In this document: positions 1 through 7,544 of the stretch, one piece after another
Numbering within the stretch: position 1 is the first letter of the stretch
Layout: each line of letters begins with the position of its first letter
DNA from: Dunaliella salina
Taxonomy: Eukaryota; Chlorophyta; Chlorophyceae; Chlamydomonadales; Dunaliellaceae
Direction of reading: 5' to 3'
Assembly: GCA_002284615.2 (NCBI GenBank)
Contig: MU070190.1
Coordinates: forward strand, 18,420 to 29,140
DNA length: 10,721 nucleotides
Notes under the pieces: generated by a model
Seen by the model: the letters and a program-made list of their open reading frames with translations, nothing else
The model's database searches: none
What the model was told of the DNA's origin: nothing
Translations under genes and position numbers: made by a program

Positions 1-89
<89 letters not shown>
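1..89. repeat. (AC)n microsatellite at left window edge
   Basis: A pure CA/AC dinucleotide run of about 44 units opens the window. It lies in the intron upstream of exon A. The rest of that intron (90-206) shows nothing else. The abrupt start suggests the contig or window was cut at the repeat. Confidence 0.98.
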
Positions 90-91
<2 letters not shown>

Positions 92-206
92 ATGTGCGTT
101 TGGGAATAACCCACGCTGCTCCCTTTAACATCTGAATGTCAAACCTGAGGCAGAAAGTGAGCATGATGACACCACACTCAACGGTCATTCATACATTTAC
201 CTGCAG

Positions 207-347
207 ATCTCTGTCTGTGCGCCCAATGGAGAGAGGAGTGCGCAGTCACATGCCATCACTTTGGGCCAACATTTGACGTGCCAACCTTGGGACATGGGAG
301 ACATGGTGCACGAGGCGTATGCAGTTGATGGGACGCCTGCAGACACG
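207..347 (+). CDS. surE: SurE exon A (first visible)
   Basis: This exon has 47 codons in phase 0 after a TTTACCTGCAG acceptor. It starts [15 protein letters not shown], the SurE loop that supplies a serine to the metal site, and ends in [10 protein letters not shown]. The donor at 347/348 (ACG|GTTGGT) is weak. A stronger donor 27 bases later (GAG|GTTAGC, exon end 374) would add nine in-frame residues (VGFDPGIQE). I prefer the shorter form because it leads directly from GTPADT into VALIHP. Confidence 0.88.
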
Positions 348-3300
348 GTTGGTTTTGACCCAGGAATCCAGGAGGTTAGCACGCAGCTATGAGCTAGCTC
401 AATGAAAGAATCACGATGCGATGTTCTTGAATTTTTCTAACTTTTGTTGAAAACCTGCGCACTTTGTTGTGCTTGTAGCTGGACTGACACTGGAAAGGTG
501 CTGCACAAGGACATGTTTCACCTGCCCGTAATGGCCAGCTCTAGGTAGTGTGAGTGTAAGAAAGGAGAAAGCAAATGGGTGGAATTGACATTAACACGCT
601 CATAAATCCAGGAGGCCCTTTGAGTATTTACTTGATGCACGCTGCCTGTTGACCAGCGTAGGCTTCACCTTTCTTTTTTTCGCAATGCTTCAGCCATAGG
701 TATGTGGACATTCAACGTCGTCTTACATCAAGGTGGCCCTCATCCACCCCCAGGTGATGCTGGCGCTGAACAGCCCGCTGTTCCAACCCAACACCAAGGG
801 GGGTTTCGATGCGGTCGTGTCCGGGATCAACAGGGGAGACAACTGTGGCTTGCATGTGATCTATTCTGGCACCGTTGGTGCGGCTCGAGAGGCAGCATGC
901 AAGGTATGGTAGAGTAAAATAGTTGTTCAGTGCCACCCTTGGTAAGGTGGAGCATCAGCTTCAGAGATAGTTTGTGAGGTACGATCTCAGGCTTGAAGAC
1001 CTTGCAGTCTCACCTTTTGCATGAAGGCCTTTTGCACTCCTGTGACGGAGCATGAAAATTTTGTTGTTGTAATTTTTGTTCTAGGGTGTGATGATCGCTG
1101 TGGGTTGATGCCTGCATTGCTGGAGTCATGACTCAAATGCCTGCCAAGCAGATTAGAATGAAATTGCGGCAGGAAGGCCCACTTTCTATCCCTACCAGAG
1201 CCACCACAGCTGGTTTCTCTGCGCACCTGAAAAGGGTCTTCTGAGCCAATAGCATGCAGGAGTTTAGAAGTGAGCAGGTACAAGTAAACAGCAAACACTA
1301 ATTGATCAATTTACAAACGATGCCTTAATGCTCCAACCTGTTACACCTAGCAAGCAACCCTGTGACCCCCTGACAAGCACTGCACCTAGCAGGCATCCCT
1401 GCAACCTAGCAAGCACCCCGGGTATTTAACGCTCCAGTCTGCTGCCTTGCACTCAGCAAGCAGCCTTGCAACCCCCTAAGAAGCACTGCACCTAGCAAGC
1501 ATCCCTGCAACCTAGCAAGCATCCCTGGGAGTTCATGCTTAAGCCTGTTGCACTGCACCTAGCAAGCTGCGACCCTCTCCTCAATTCTTGGAGGAAGGCC
1601 CAACCAAAGTGCTATGTCGTGCACTTGGATGAACCAAATATCTACCTGGAAAATGCACATTCCCTTCCTTTTTTTGGGGGGGGGGGCCATCCCAGCCACT
1701 GCATTAACCTTGGCGTGTACAGTTGGAAGAAGGAAGACTCGCACTCTGATTTTTGAGTTGTGTGTTCTCACGTTGAAACTCACTAATGTCCTTCTTGTTT
1801 TACATCAGGGCATCCCGGCCATTGCCTTCTCCTTGGACAACCACATGGCTCGAAAGCTGGAAGATTATGCAACCAGCGCCCAGCTGTCTGTTGCGATACT
1901 CAAGGTGCGCTCTTGGCATGCGTGCTTCTTGACAGTTGTGCTTGCTGGTGTAGGAGTATGATGCTTTTTAGCCAGATGTTTTTGCTACTGCAAATGGCAA
2001 GGGGCGTGGAGGCCAAACAATTTCTAGATTGGGCACCTTTACGGTGCCTCATGCAGTGTGGCTCGGAGCCTATTGCCCTTTGTTGAAGTACCTCACTCGT
2101 CCTGCAGGAACCTGGGGCTTTCAGCTTCCTAGGATGTTAACCTGACTTGCACACACAATGCAGGCTATGCTGGGAATGCTGCCCCCTCATCCATCACCTC
2201 CGCCGGCTGATGCGTTAAAAGTACATGATGTTCTCCTCAACGTCAACTACCCTATGGGCCAGGGCGAATTGATTCAGGTGGGGCTGCGTTGCTGTAGGTG
2301 AGGCCTGTACTTGTAATGGTGGTGTGTAGCCATTCATTGTGAGGCTATGTTACTCCTGACGTGCAGTATGGCATGGCTGTAAATTGGCTAACAAAAATTC
2401 ATCGGTTTGACTGCTTTGGCCACCTGGAGGGTATTCAAGCAAATGTGTAACAGTGGACATCACAACAAAGCAGGGTTATTTAGTTGGAGGGCTTCTAACT
2501 GCTCGAGAACTTGAGCTTTTTCGAACTGTACGCAAACCTTAAAATGTCAGTTCGAAAAACTTTCTGCCCTCTGCTGAAAGTGCCTCCCGCCTGCAGGCAA
2601 ATGCATGTTCTATCAATTCGTCGAACCCGGAACTTTATCGAATTGCTCGCGAACTTTTTTGCCAATCTTCCCAAACTAGGCAACCCTGCAATAAAGGCTT
2701 TGTTCGACTGTCAGGGTGCGTCATAGACACTTCAAACGTGTTTATTAACTTAAAATGTGCGCTGTTGTGCTCTGCAAACATACCACACCACACTCTTAAT
2801 CCCCATGTTCCCATGAGCCTCAAAATTGAGGTGGATCCAGTGTGAGGCCAACATTGGTAGCTACAAAACACCACAATCAGCTGCAACACACTCTGCATCC
2901 TCACAGCTCCCCTGCAGCTATCTGACTCAAAGAGTCTCAGGTATGCCAAGAGCCTCGGGTCAGCCAGTTGGTTTGTTAGCAGTGGTGTGGATGCCTAGGG
3001 TGCAGAAGGTATCCTGTGAGCTTCTGGCAAGGTGAGAGTGAGGGAAAGATCATGGGAACTCTGCTACAAGGTGTTGCTGTATTGTTTCATTTCTGCATGC
3101 CCTCCTCTACCTTCCTTGATCGTAGGGACTGTACCTAACACACCAGAGCCTCGCGTGCGCATTTCCTGCTTTCAAAGAACTGCATCCCAGCTCTGCCCGT
3201 CTAGAGGAGCTGTCCGAGGCGCAGAAGACTGAGCGTGTGTTCAGAAATTACTTCGGGAGCATGCAAGAGTGAGTGCATCACTCCTTGGATCTCGAGTTTA

Positions 3301-6300
3301 TGAGAAAGGACCGGATAGTGCAGGTTTGACAAAAATGTTTGACTTTGTCTATGGACCACCTGGTAAACAAAGTGCTTTTGCAACAATGGTCACCATTAGC
3401 TAACCTCGTTTGTGCGCATTCTCTGACCAAACTGAGAGGCTCTCGTTTGATGCTGCAAGACTCATGAGCAGCCTCACAGTGCCAGCCTTCCATCTGCAGC
3501 CATTTTTTTCTTACAACCCTCTTATGCCTCTGCAACCATATTTCTTACGCGCCAACCTTCCATCAGCACAGCAGGGTTTAGGCCAATTAATTTCCAGCCT
3601 CCCATTTCTCCTGTAATTTGATTTCGTCTTTTTTAGTGGCTGTTGCACTCCTCTTTGCTGCTGAGGGTCTCACTGCATGAACCACCTGTTGCAATGGTTG
3701 GAGGTTCCACCTGAGACCAACCCAGATAGCCATGCTGCAATTTGCATGGTTGGGTCTGGGCCTGCAAGATTTAGTGCGGCAGACAGAAAACCCTTGTTCC
3801 TTGTCCTGTGCATCTTGTGGAACACATTTTTGGACCAAAGATGATGTTTGCCATTGAAATGCTGCTGCTCCAGGGACGAGTCTGTGGGTGGTGATGGATG
3901 GGCCATTAAGAACGGCTGGGTCTCCATAACACCCATCGGGCTGCGCTCCGACATTGAGTCGAGGACATCCCAGGTGAGGCCATGTGGTGTGGAGGACATC
4001 CCAGGTGAGGTTATGTGGTGTGGAGTAAGGTAGAGCTTGCTCACCTGCGCTACAAAGGAAACAGCGGTCCAGGACCAATGTTCCTGATGGTGGCAGAGGC
4101 TCCAGGGACAAGTGTGTAGGTGGCGATGGATGGGCCAGTAAAAATGGCCGGGTTTCCATCGCACTCCTTGGTCTGCGCTCTGACATTGAGTCAAGGATAT
4201 CCCAGGTAAGGTTGAGTGATGTGGAGTAGGCAGAGCTTGTTCACCTGCGCTACAAAGGAAACAGCAGTCCAGGACCAATACCTGATGGTATTCCTGATGG
4301 TGGCAGAGGCTCCAGGGACAAGTGAGTAGGTGGCGATGGATGGGCCAGTGATAATGGCCGGGTTTCCATCACACCCCTTGGTCTGCGCTCTGACATTGAG
4401 TCAAGGACATCCCAGGTAAGGTTGAGTGGTGTGGAGTAAGGCACACCTTGTTCACCTGCGGTATGGAGGAAACAGCAGTCCAGGACCTAGTTTTCCTGTT
4501 GGATGATAGCAGAGGCGAAAGAGACTTTTTTTGAAGCAAAAGCGCAGGGGTGGTTGAACCGTGAAACATACATAGTGAAGGACATTGGTGGCCAAAATTT
4601 TGCGAACAGCAAAGTCAGCTGGTTGAAGTGCCTGCTAAAGATTTGTAACTTTCCAACAATCTCTCCCTTCTTCTCCCCTTGACTCACCTCATCCATGCCC
4701 ATGGCTGTGCCAGTATGACAAAATCTCACTCCAGGCCCTCCTCTTGTAGTGTCGTTAAATGCTCTTGGCCTTGGGACGAGTAGGGAGGCAAGTCATGGGC
4801 TTGTTTCGGATGCACTCGTTCCCACCAAAGACGACATCCCCCCCCCCCAAGACACAAGAAATGTGCATTTCCATAAGGATATTCAAGTACTGCACGCCTG
4901 AACGCAGCCGCAAAATCACAAATTGCCTATGCTTGGGAAAACAGGCAGCTGTACTGGAGTATCTCCTTATCAATAATGAAAGGCTTCTGGATTTTCTTCC
5001 TGTCTTGTGTGCTATTAAAGAGTGGTAAATATTTTTGCAGTAAGAACATTCTTTACATTAGTCAAGGAGATACATAAGCTCAACAAGTTGAAGTCTTCGT
5101 TGAACAAGTAGGCAGGAAGAATATCTTCAGTATCTGGAAGGGTTCGGCAGCACTGGCTCCACGGCGTGAGTTTCAAGATAGCTTCTTGCTTTCATCCATG
5201 CACACATTTTGCACACAAAGTAGCAATTGGTTCAATGCATATCGCACAAAATGGTCATGGTGTTTTTGTGCAGTTTTACAAGAGTGTTGTAGTTCAAGCC
5301 CTGCATTGATGAATTTGTGGGATAGGGTGATCGAACAGCCTTTGCGCAAATGTGGTTCCCTTTCCTCAATTGATGTGGGAAGTTTTCAATGCAGATATTT
5401 TTCTTCCTTTTTCCAGCAGTATAATTACTAAACAAGTCACCCACCCCAGGGAGACGGCCTCCAGTTGGCCTCATATAGTAATTGACTTTCATTGAATAAA
5501 TGTCAGAGGGTGCTATCTGGGCTATTTTGCCAGACATGCTCCTTCCCGACTTAATTTCTCAAATTTTACCATGCCAGCCATTTCTATTTGTATAAATATT
5601 ACATTCACCAAACAATGATGAATGAAAAGTTGAGGACCCCAGATCACTCCCCTGACCTCAGATCACCCAAAAGCGGCCCACAGCTCCACCCTGGGACCAA
5701 TTTTCACCCCCAGGATTTTTTTAATCACTCTTTTATAGTATGTTAACATCCTTCATATTCAAAAATAGGAAAGAAGGAGGTCAAATTTTGACCTTTTAGG
5801 CACCCCTTTGGCCAGATTTCTTTAAGGGAAATGGCTGAAATTTGGAACTCACCAACCACTGGGTCTTTTCACTCCCTTTTTTTTGCATTGACAGTCTTTT
5901 ACTTCAAGGATTTTAAATCACTACAAATCACCCAATTTGGTACAGTAGGTGATCTGGAATGGAGATTTGGTGGTGTGAACTAGGGTTCACGCCGCGGCTG
6001 ATTAGGCACGGTCTCCATGACTGGCACCACTCGAGCTCTAGTGCTATATAAAGGCTACCAAGATTCAAAGGTGCCTGTCATGGAGAACCTACGCAGGGAG
6101 CATGAAAACAAGTTAGGTGTGATCCTCCGGATCACATAAAAAGAGGCGGAGCCCTCCTTCCTCCTCCACAACTGTGTGTGTGTGTGTGTGTAAATGAATC
6201 ATGCAGGAGGGGCTGCGCCCCCGCTGCACCCCCCTGCTCATGCACGCGAGGACAAAGGAGTTGTTTTGACCAACAGTGCTAAGCAAATGCAGCTCCCTAC

Positions 6301-6436
6301 CTCCATGCTTTGACCATTACACACGACAGCATGTCTCCATGAGAGCGCACATTTGTAACATTTGCAACGATGTCTGTACCACGTCATTGCCAACTCAAGG
6401 CGGCAAGAATGCATCATTATCGATTATTTGAAATTG

Positions 6437-6498
<62 letters not shown>

Positions 6499-6763
6499 CG
6501 TAATGTTCAGTATGGACGGAATGCTTCAGTGCAGTTCTCCTAACTCGGCTGGGCAAGAGGAGGCTACGCCTCCGAAGGGGAGCTCCGCCCCCAAAATACC
6601 CCCAATAGCCTTTTAAAAACGTGTTCAGCATTTCTTGACACCTCCATCCTTCCTTTTGTTGCAGGCCACAGTCTTTGAGCCGGTGATGCAAGCAACTGCT
6701 GACATTGTCAAGGCTGCTGCAGCCGACACATCACTAGAAGCTGGTGGTGTTGCCAAGCTGTAA
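207..6763 (+). CDS. surE: SurE-family 5'-nucleotidase/phosphatase, 5'-partial, seven exons visible
   Basis: SurE proteins are metal-dependent phosphatases that act on nucleoside monophosphates and other phosphate esters. The spliced reading is join(207-347,733-903,1809-1904,2164-2277,3126-3268,3874-3973,6665-6763), about 287 codons ending in TAA. SurE blocks appear in family order: [11 protein letters not shown] (the Ser loop of the active site), [21 protein letters not shown] (the Asn metal ligand), [43 protein letters not shown] and [10 protein letters not shown]. All junctions are GT-AG and phase-compatible: most are phase 0, and the 3268/3874 junction splits one Glu codon. The N-terminal segment with the Asp-Asp metal pair is missing, so at least one upstream exon lies outside the window. 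GTPADT has Thr where many homologues have Cys. The subcellular location cannot be judged without the N-terminus. The family call is firm; exact exon ends at 347 and 733 are less so. Confidence 0.93.
348..732 (+). other. SurE intron A-B
   Basis: Intron of 385 bases, with the donor and acceptor choices discussed under exons A and B. A pyrimidine-rich run lies at 667-681. I see no further gene or repeat in it. Confidence 0.75.
733..903 (+). CDS. surE: SurE exon B (active-site core)
   Basis: This exon has 57 codons in phase 0 at both ends. It carries [15 protein letters not shown], whose Asn corresponds to the conserved metal-binding Asn of SurE, and [14 protein letters not shown]. The donor is AAG|GTATGG. 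The chosen acceptor is ACATCAAG|GTG. An alternative acceptor at 698-699 (CCATAG), behind a better pyrimidine tract, would add 11 in-frame residues that do not resemble the family. Confidence 0.9.
904..1808 (+). other. SurE intron B-C with minisatellite
   Basis: Intron of 905 bases between GTATGG and TTTTACATCAG. It holds a higher-order minisatellite (about 1321-1571, listed separately) and an 11-base G run at 1676-1686. Short ORFs on both strands here look like chance. Confidence 0.85.
1321..1571 (+). repeat. Higher-order minisatellite (CACCTAGCAAGC core)
   Basis: A roughly 20-base unit, CACCTAGCAAGCATCCCTGC with variants, recurs about ten times. These sit in a larger period of about 101-106 bases. 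Each large unit opens with a 'TAATGCTCCAACCTGTT'-like leader (near 1326, 1427 and 1533) followed by the CTAGCAAGC units. The third large unit is truncated. Confidence 0.85.
1809..1904 (+). CDS. surE: SurE exon C
   Basis: This exon has 32 codons in phase 0 at both ends. The acceptor is TTTTACATCAG|GGC and the donor is CTCAAG|GTGCGC. It begins [11 protein letters not shown], the strand after the SurE core that follows 'AREA..(G)', and continues into an amphipathic helix ([13 protein letters not shown]). Confidence 0.92.
2164..2277 (+). CDS. surE: SurE exon D
   Basis: This exon has 38 codons in phase 0 at both ends. The acceptor is CACAATGCAG|GCT and the donor is ATTCAG|GTGGGG. It contains a proline-rich linker (PPHPSPPAD) followed by [13 protein letters not shown], which matches the 'LNVN.P' strand conserved in SurE. 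Confidence 0.92.
2278..3125 (+). other. SurE intron D-E with dispersed repeat copy
   Basis: Intron of 848 bases. Around 2500-2690 it holds a sequence related, in inverted orientation, to 9319-9410. It also has a 12-bp perfect inverted repeat at 2517-2528/2548-2559. The remainder shows nothing recognisable. Confidence 0.7.
2517..2559. repeat. Inverted repeat, 12-bp perfect arms
   Basis: TTTTTCGAACTG at 2517-2528 is the exact reverse complement of CAGTTCGAAAAA at 2548-2559, around a 19-base spacer. It may be part of a decayed mobile element that includes the following TTCG-rich sequence. Confidence 0.8.
3126..3268 (+). CDS. surE: SurE exon E
   Basis: This exon has 47 codons plus two bases (GA) of a split codon. 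The acceptor is TTGATCGTAG|GGA and the donor is AAGA|GTGAGT, close to consensus. It encodes [18 protein letters not shown], the SurE 'T.Q' segment, then a charged stretch ending FRNYFGSMQ. Without splicing the frame meets TGA at once, which supports the donor. Confidence 0.9.
3269..3873 (+). other. SurE intron E-F
   Basis: Intron of 605 bases from GTGAGT to CTGCTCCAG. I see no repeat or gene. The part just before exon F (from about 3833, GGACCAAAGATGATG) weakly resembles the flank preceding the duplicated exon copies, so the duplicated unit may begin there. Confidence 0.75.
3874..3973 (+). CDS. surE: SurE exon F, intact copy of a triplicated exon
   Basis: This 100-base exon starts with the G that completes the Glu codon begun in exon E and then reads 33 codons: [20 protein letters not shown] and onward to RTSQ. 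It includes the SurE C-terminal 'G(Y/W)VSITP' strand. The acceptor is CTGCTCCAG|GGA and the donor is CCCAG|GTGAGG. It is the only one of three tandem copies that keeps both the family motif and an open frame. Confidence 0.92.
3961..4023 (+). repeat. 31-base tandem duplication carrying the exon F donor
   Basis: GAGGACATCCCAGGTGAGG at 3961 recurs at 3992, and GTGGTGTGGAG follows both. A second donor, CCCAG|GTGAGG, is thereby placed 31 bases downstream of the first (GT at 4005). Its use would lengthen the exon by 31 bases and break the frame. Confidence 0.9.
4106..4205 (+). pseudogene. Duplicate SurE exon F, copy 2 (open frame, motif eroded)
   Basis: Same length and phase as exon F, with acceptor GGCTCCAG and donor CCCAG|GTAAGG, which is closer to consensus than the donor of exon F. 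The 33 codons are open, but the conserved [10 protein letters not shown] reads [10 protein letters not shown]. The Trp-to-Arg change and loss of the TP pair suggest weak protein constraint. It could be a rarely used alternative exon or a dying copy. It could only replace exon F: because the exon is 3n+1 bases long, including both would shift the frame. Confidence 0.75.
4316..4415 (+). pseudogene. Duplicate SurE exon F, copy 3 (TGA at third codon)
   Basis: Same length and phase, with acceptor GGCTCCAG and donor CCCAG|GTAAGG. It retains [10 protein letters not shown] but has an in-frame TGA at 4323-4325. The change also creates a GTGAGT donor-like hexamer (4322-4327). Used as an exon it would truncate SurE just before its last conserved strand, so it is dead or a 'poison' exon. 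Confidence 0.8.
6012..6086. repeat. Near-perfect inverted repeat enclosing a TATA-like box
   Basis: The 17-base arms 6012-6028 (TCTCCATGACTGGCACC) and 6070-6086 are reverse complements with one mismatch. They flank a 41-base loop containing CTATATAAAGG (about 6044-6054). This may be a fragment of a mobile element; promoter activity is not shown. Confidence 0.7.
6173..6190. repeat. (TG)n short microsatellite
   Basis: A pure run of nine TG units in the last SurE intron. Confidence 0.95.
6209..6221. repeat. GC-rich mini-hairpin GGGGC-TGC-GCCCC
   Basis: Perfect 5-bp stem with a TGC loop. It resembles the second hairpin at 6559-6573 in design (GC stem, YGC/TAC loop). Confidence 0.7.
6437..6497. 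repeat. (AAT)n trinucleotide microsatellite
   Basis: About 20 uninterrupted ATA/AAT units. The poly-Ile and poly-Tyr reading frames across it are artefacts of the repeat. Confidence 0.98.
6559..6573. repeat. GC-rich mini-hairpin GGAGGC-TAC-GCCTCC
   Basis: Perfect 6-bp stem with a TAC loop, followed directly by a second palindrome-like GC block (GGGGAGCTCCGCCCC). Short GC-rich palindromes of this style are known to be dispersed in volvocine and related green algal DNA; assignment to a family is inference. Confidence 0.65.
6665..6763 (+). CDS. surE: SurE terminal exon G
   Basis: This exon has 32 codons plus TAA, in phase 0 with exon F, after a good acceptor (TCCTTCCTTTTGTTGCAG). It encodes an Ala-rich helical tail ([20 protein letters not shown]) ending GGVAKL. 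Joining exon E directly to this exon, skipping F, would shift the frame and stop after about six codons, so exon F is required for the full tail. Confidence 0.85.
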   Translation, partial: ATVFEPVMQATADIVKAAAADTSLEAGGVAKL

Positions 6764-7544
6764 AAGCTTGCATTGCAAATTTGTCACTGACCTGTTTTGG
6801 ATGACCCGCTGAAGCGGTGCTGCAGCAGGGTGAATGGAAGTGAATAGGGCAAATCGAGAAGGAAATGACGCCTCCCAGCAAAAGCACACTGACGCATACA
6901 TCTCATTTGAGGAACTTCTTTCGCCAGGCTTTTATTTCATTCGGACCTGTGCATTTTTGAACTGTTTACATTCTAACATGATGGTCTTCTCAACGTAAAA
7001 ATGATTCCCCTTCTGTAAACGTGCAAACATGATCTCTCTGCACCCCATGGGGGAGAAAGATTCAGGGCTTTTAAGAGATAGCCTTGCTGACTTGATAGTA
7101 AGGGAAAGTTATAGAATGCACAGACCTTTTTGACTGCGCCACTCAATCAGGTCATTCAGGCAAGGTTTACAAGGTTTACAAGGGAACATTAACTTTAGCC
7201 AGTGTTACATGTTTCATAAGCATTTATTCCAAAAAAAGCCCATCATACAATGGAAGAATGAGTCAAGAGAAGAGACCCTTTGCTTGGCTATCTTTCCGCC
7301 TGTGTGTGTAGGAGCCGTGGTCTGCCATTTTCTGTTCAATAGGAGTTGTGACCTTTTGCATGATCTTGCGCAAAATCACAGGCTTACCTGCTCATTCTGT
7401 ACAATATGCCCATAACTAAGTCTCCACACGCCGTGCTATTGAAAATAAAAATACTTCCTACACCCAGGGTCTACAGCCAGGTGCTTCCAGTAACCCTCCA
7501 GATCCCCATCAGCTTTCTCTTTTTTCTTACCTTGTCGACAGCTC
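6764..7544 (+). other. Presumed SurE 3' UTR and intergenic DNA
   Basis: Bases after the SurE TAA show no convincing coding region. TGTAA at 7014-7018 is the type of motif chlorophytes use as polyadenylation signal, which would place the mRNA end about 10-20 bases later. The site is not otherwise supported, and AAAATAAAAA at about 7442-7451 is an alternative. Confidence 0.45.
7014..7018 (+). terminator. Candidate TGTAA polyadenylation signal of surE
   Basis: TGTAA lies about 250 bases after the stop codon. It is meaningful only if the organism is a chlorophyte, where UGUAA precedes the cleavage site. The pentamer occurs often by chance. Confidence 0.3.

Larger units (their letters stand above)
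3870..4515 (+). repeat. Tandem triplication of SurE exon F with flanks
   Basis: Three exon-sized copies start at 3874, 4106 and 4316 (offsets 232 and 210). Each has the CTCCAG acceptor, 100 bases, and a CCCAG|GT donor. Shared downstream flank includes GGAAACAGC and GTCCAGGACC. The first unit is longer because of an internal 31-base duplication. After copy three the flank recurs once more (about 4467-4515) and then fades, so the array ends in a partial unit. By eye, copies two and three differ at about 6 of 100 positions, and copies one and three at about 17. Confidence 0.92.
3974..6664 (+). other. Long last SurE intron with nested repeats
   Basis: Intron of 2691 bases, far longer than the others. 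In order it holds exon F copies two and three, a 12-base C run (about 4838-4849), an unremarkable AT-rich part (4520-5980), a TATA-bearing near-palindrome (6012-6086), a (TG)n run, GC-rich hairpins and (AAT)n. It probably grew by repeat and element insertion. I see no second gene inside it. Confidence 0.8.

Noticed and set aside
700..732. Extension of exon B upstream to the CCATAG acceptor
   Set aside because: It would insert 11 residues ([16 protein letters not shown]) with no family counterpart, although the pyrimidine tract is better; kept only as an alternative.
712..1298. Minus-strand ORFs at 712-936 and 987-1298
   Set aside because: The first is the shadow of SurE exon B; the second lies in an intron and has no recognisable content.
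1321..1571. CRISPR-like array
   Set aside because: Units are adjacent and variable with no unique spacers of constant length; it is a minisatellite in a spliced eukaryotic gene.
3587..4278. Two overlapping minus-strand ORFs of about 200 codons
   Set aside because: They run antisense through the triplicated SurE exon F; their internal repeats mirror the tandem units, and no family features appear.
6045..6054. TATATAAAG as the surE promoter
   Set aside because: It lies inside the last intron, downstream of six exons, so it cannot be the main promoter.
6362..6691. Reading frames with poly-Ile or poly-Tyr
   Set aside because: Translations of the (AAT)n microsatellite.
3126..6700. Joining exon E directly to exon G
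   Set aside because: It shifts the frame and ends after about six codons, while exon F supplies the conserved SurE VSITP strand in phase with both neighbours.
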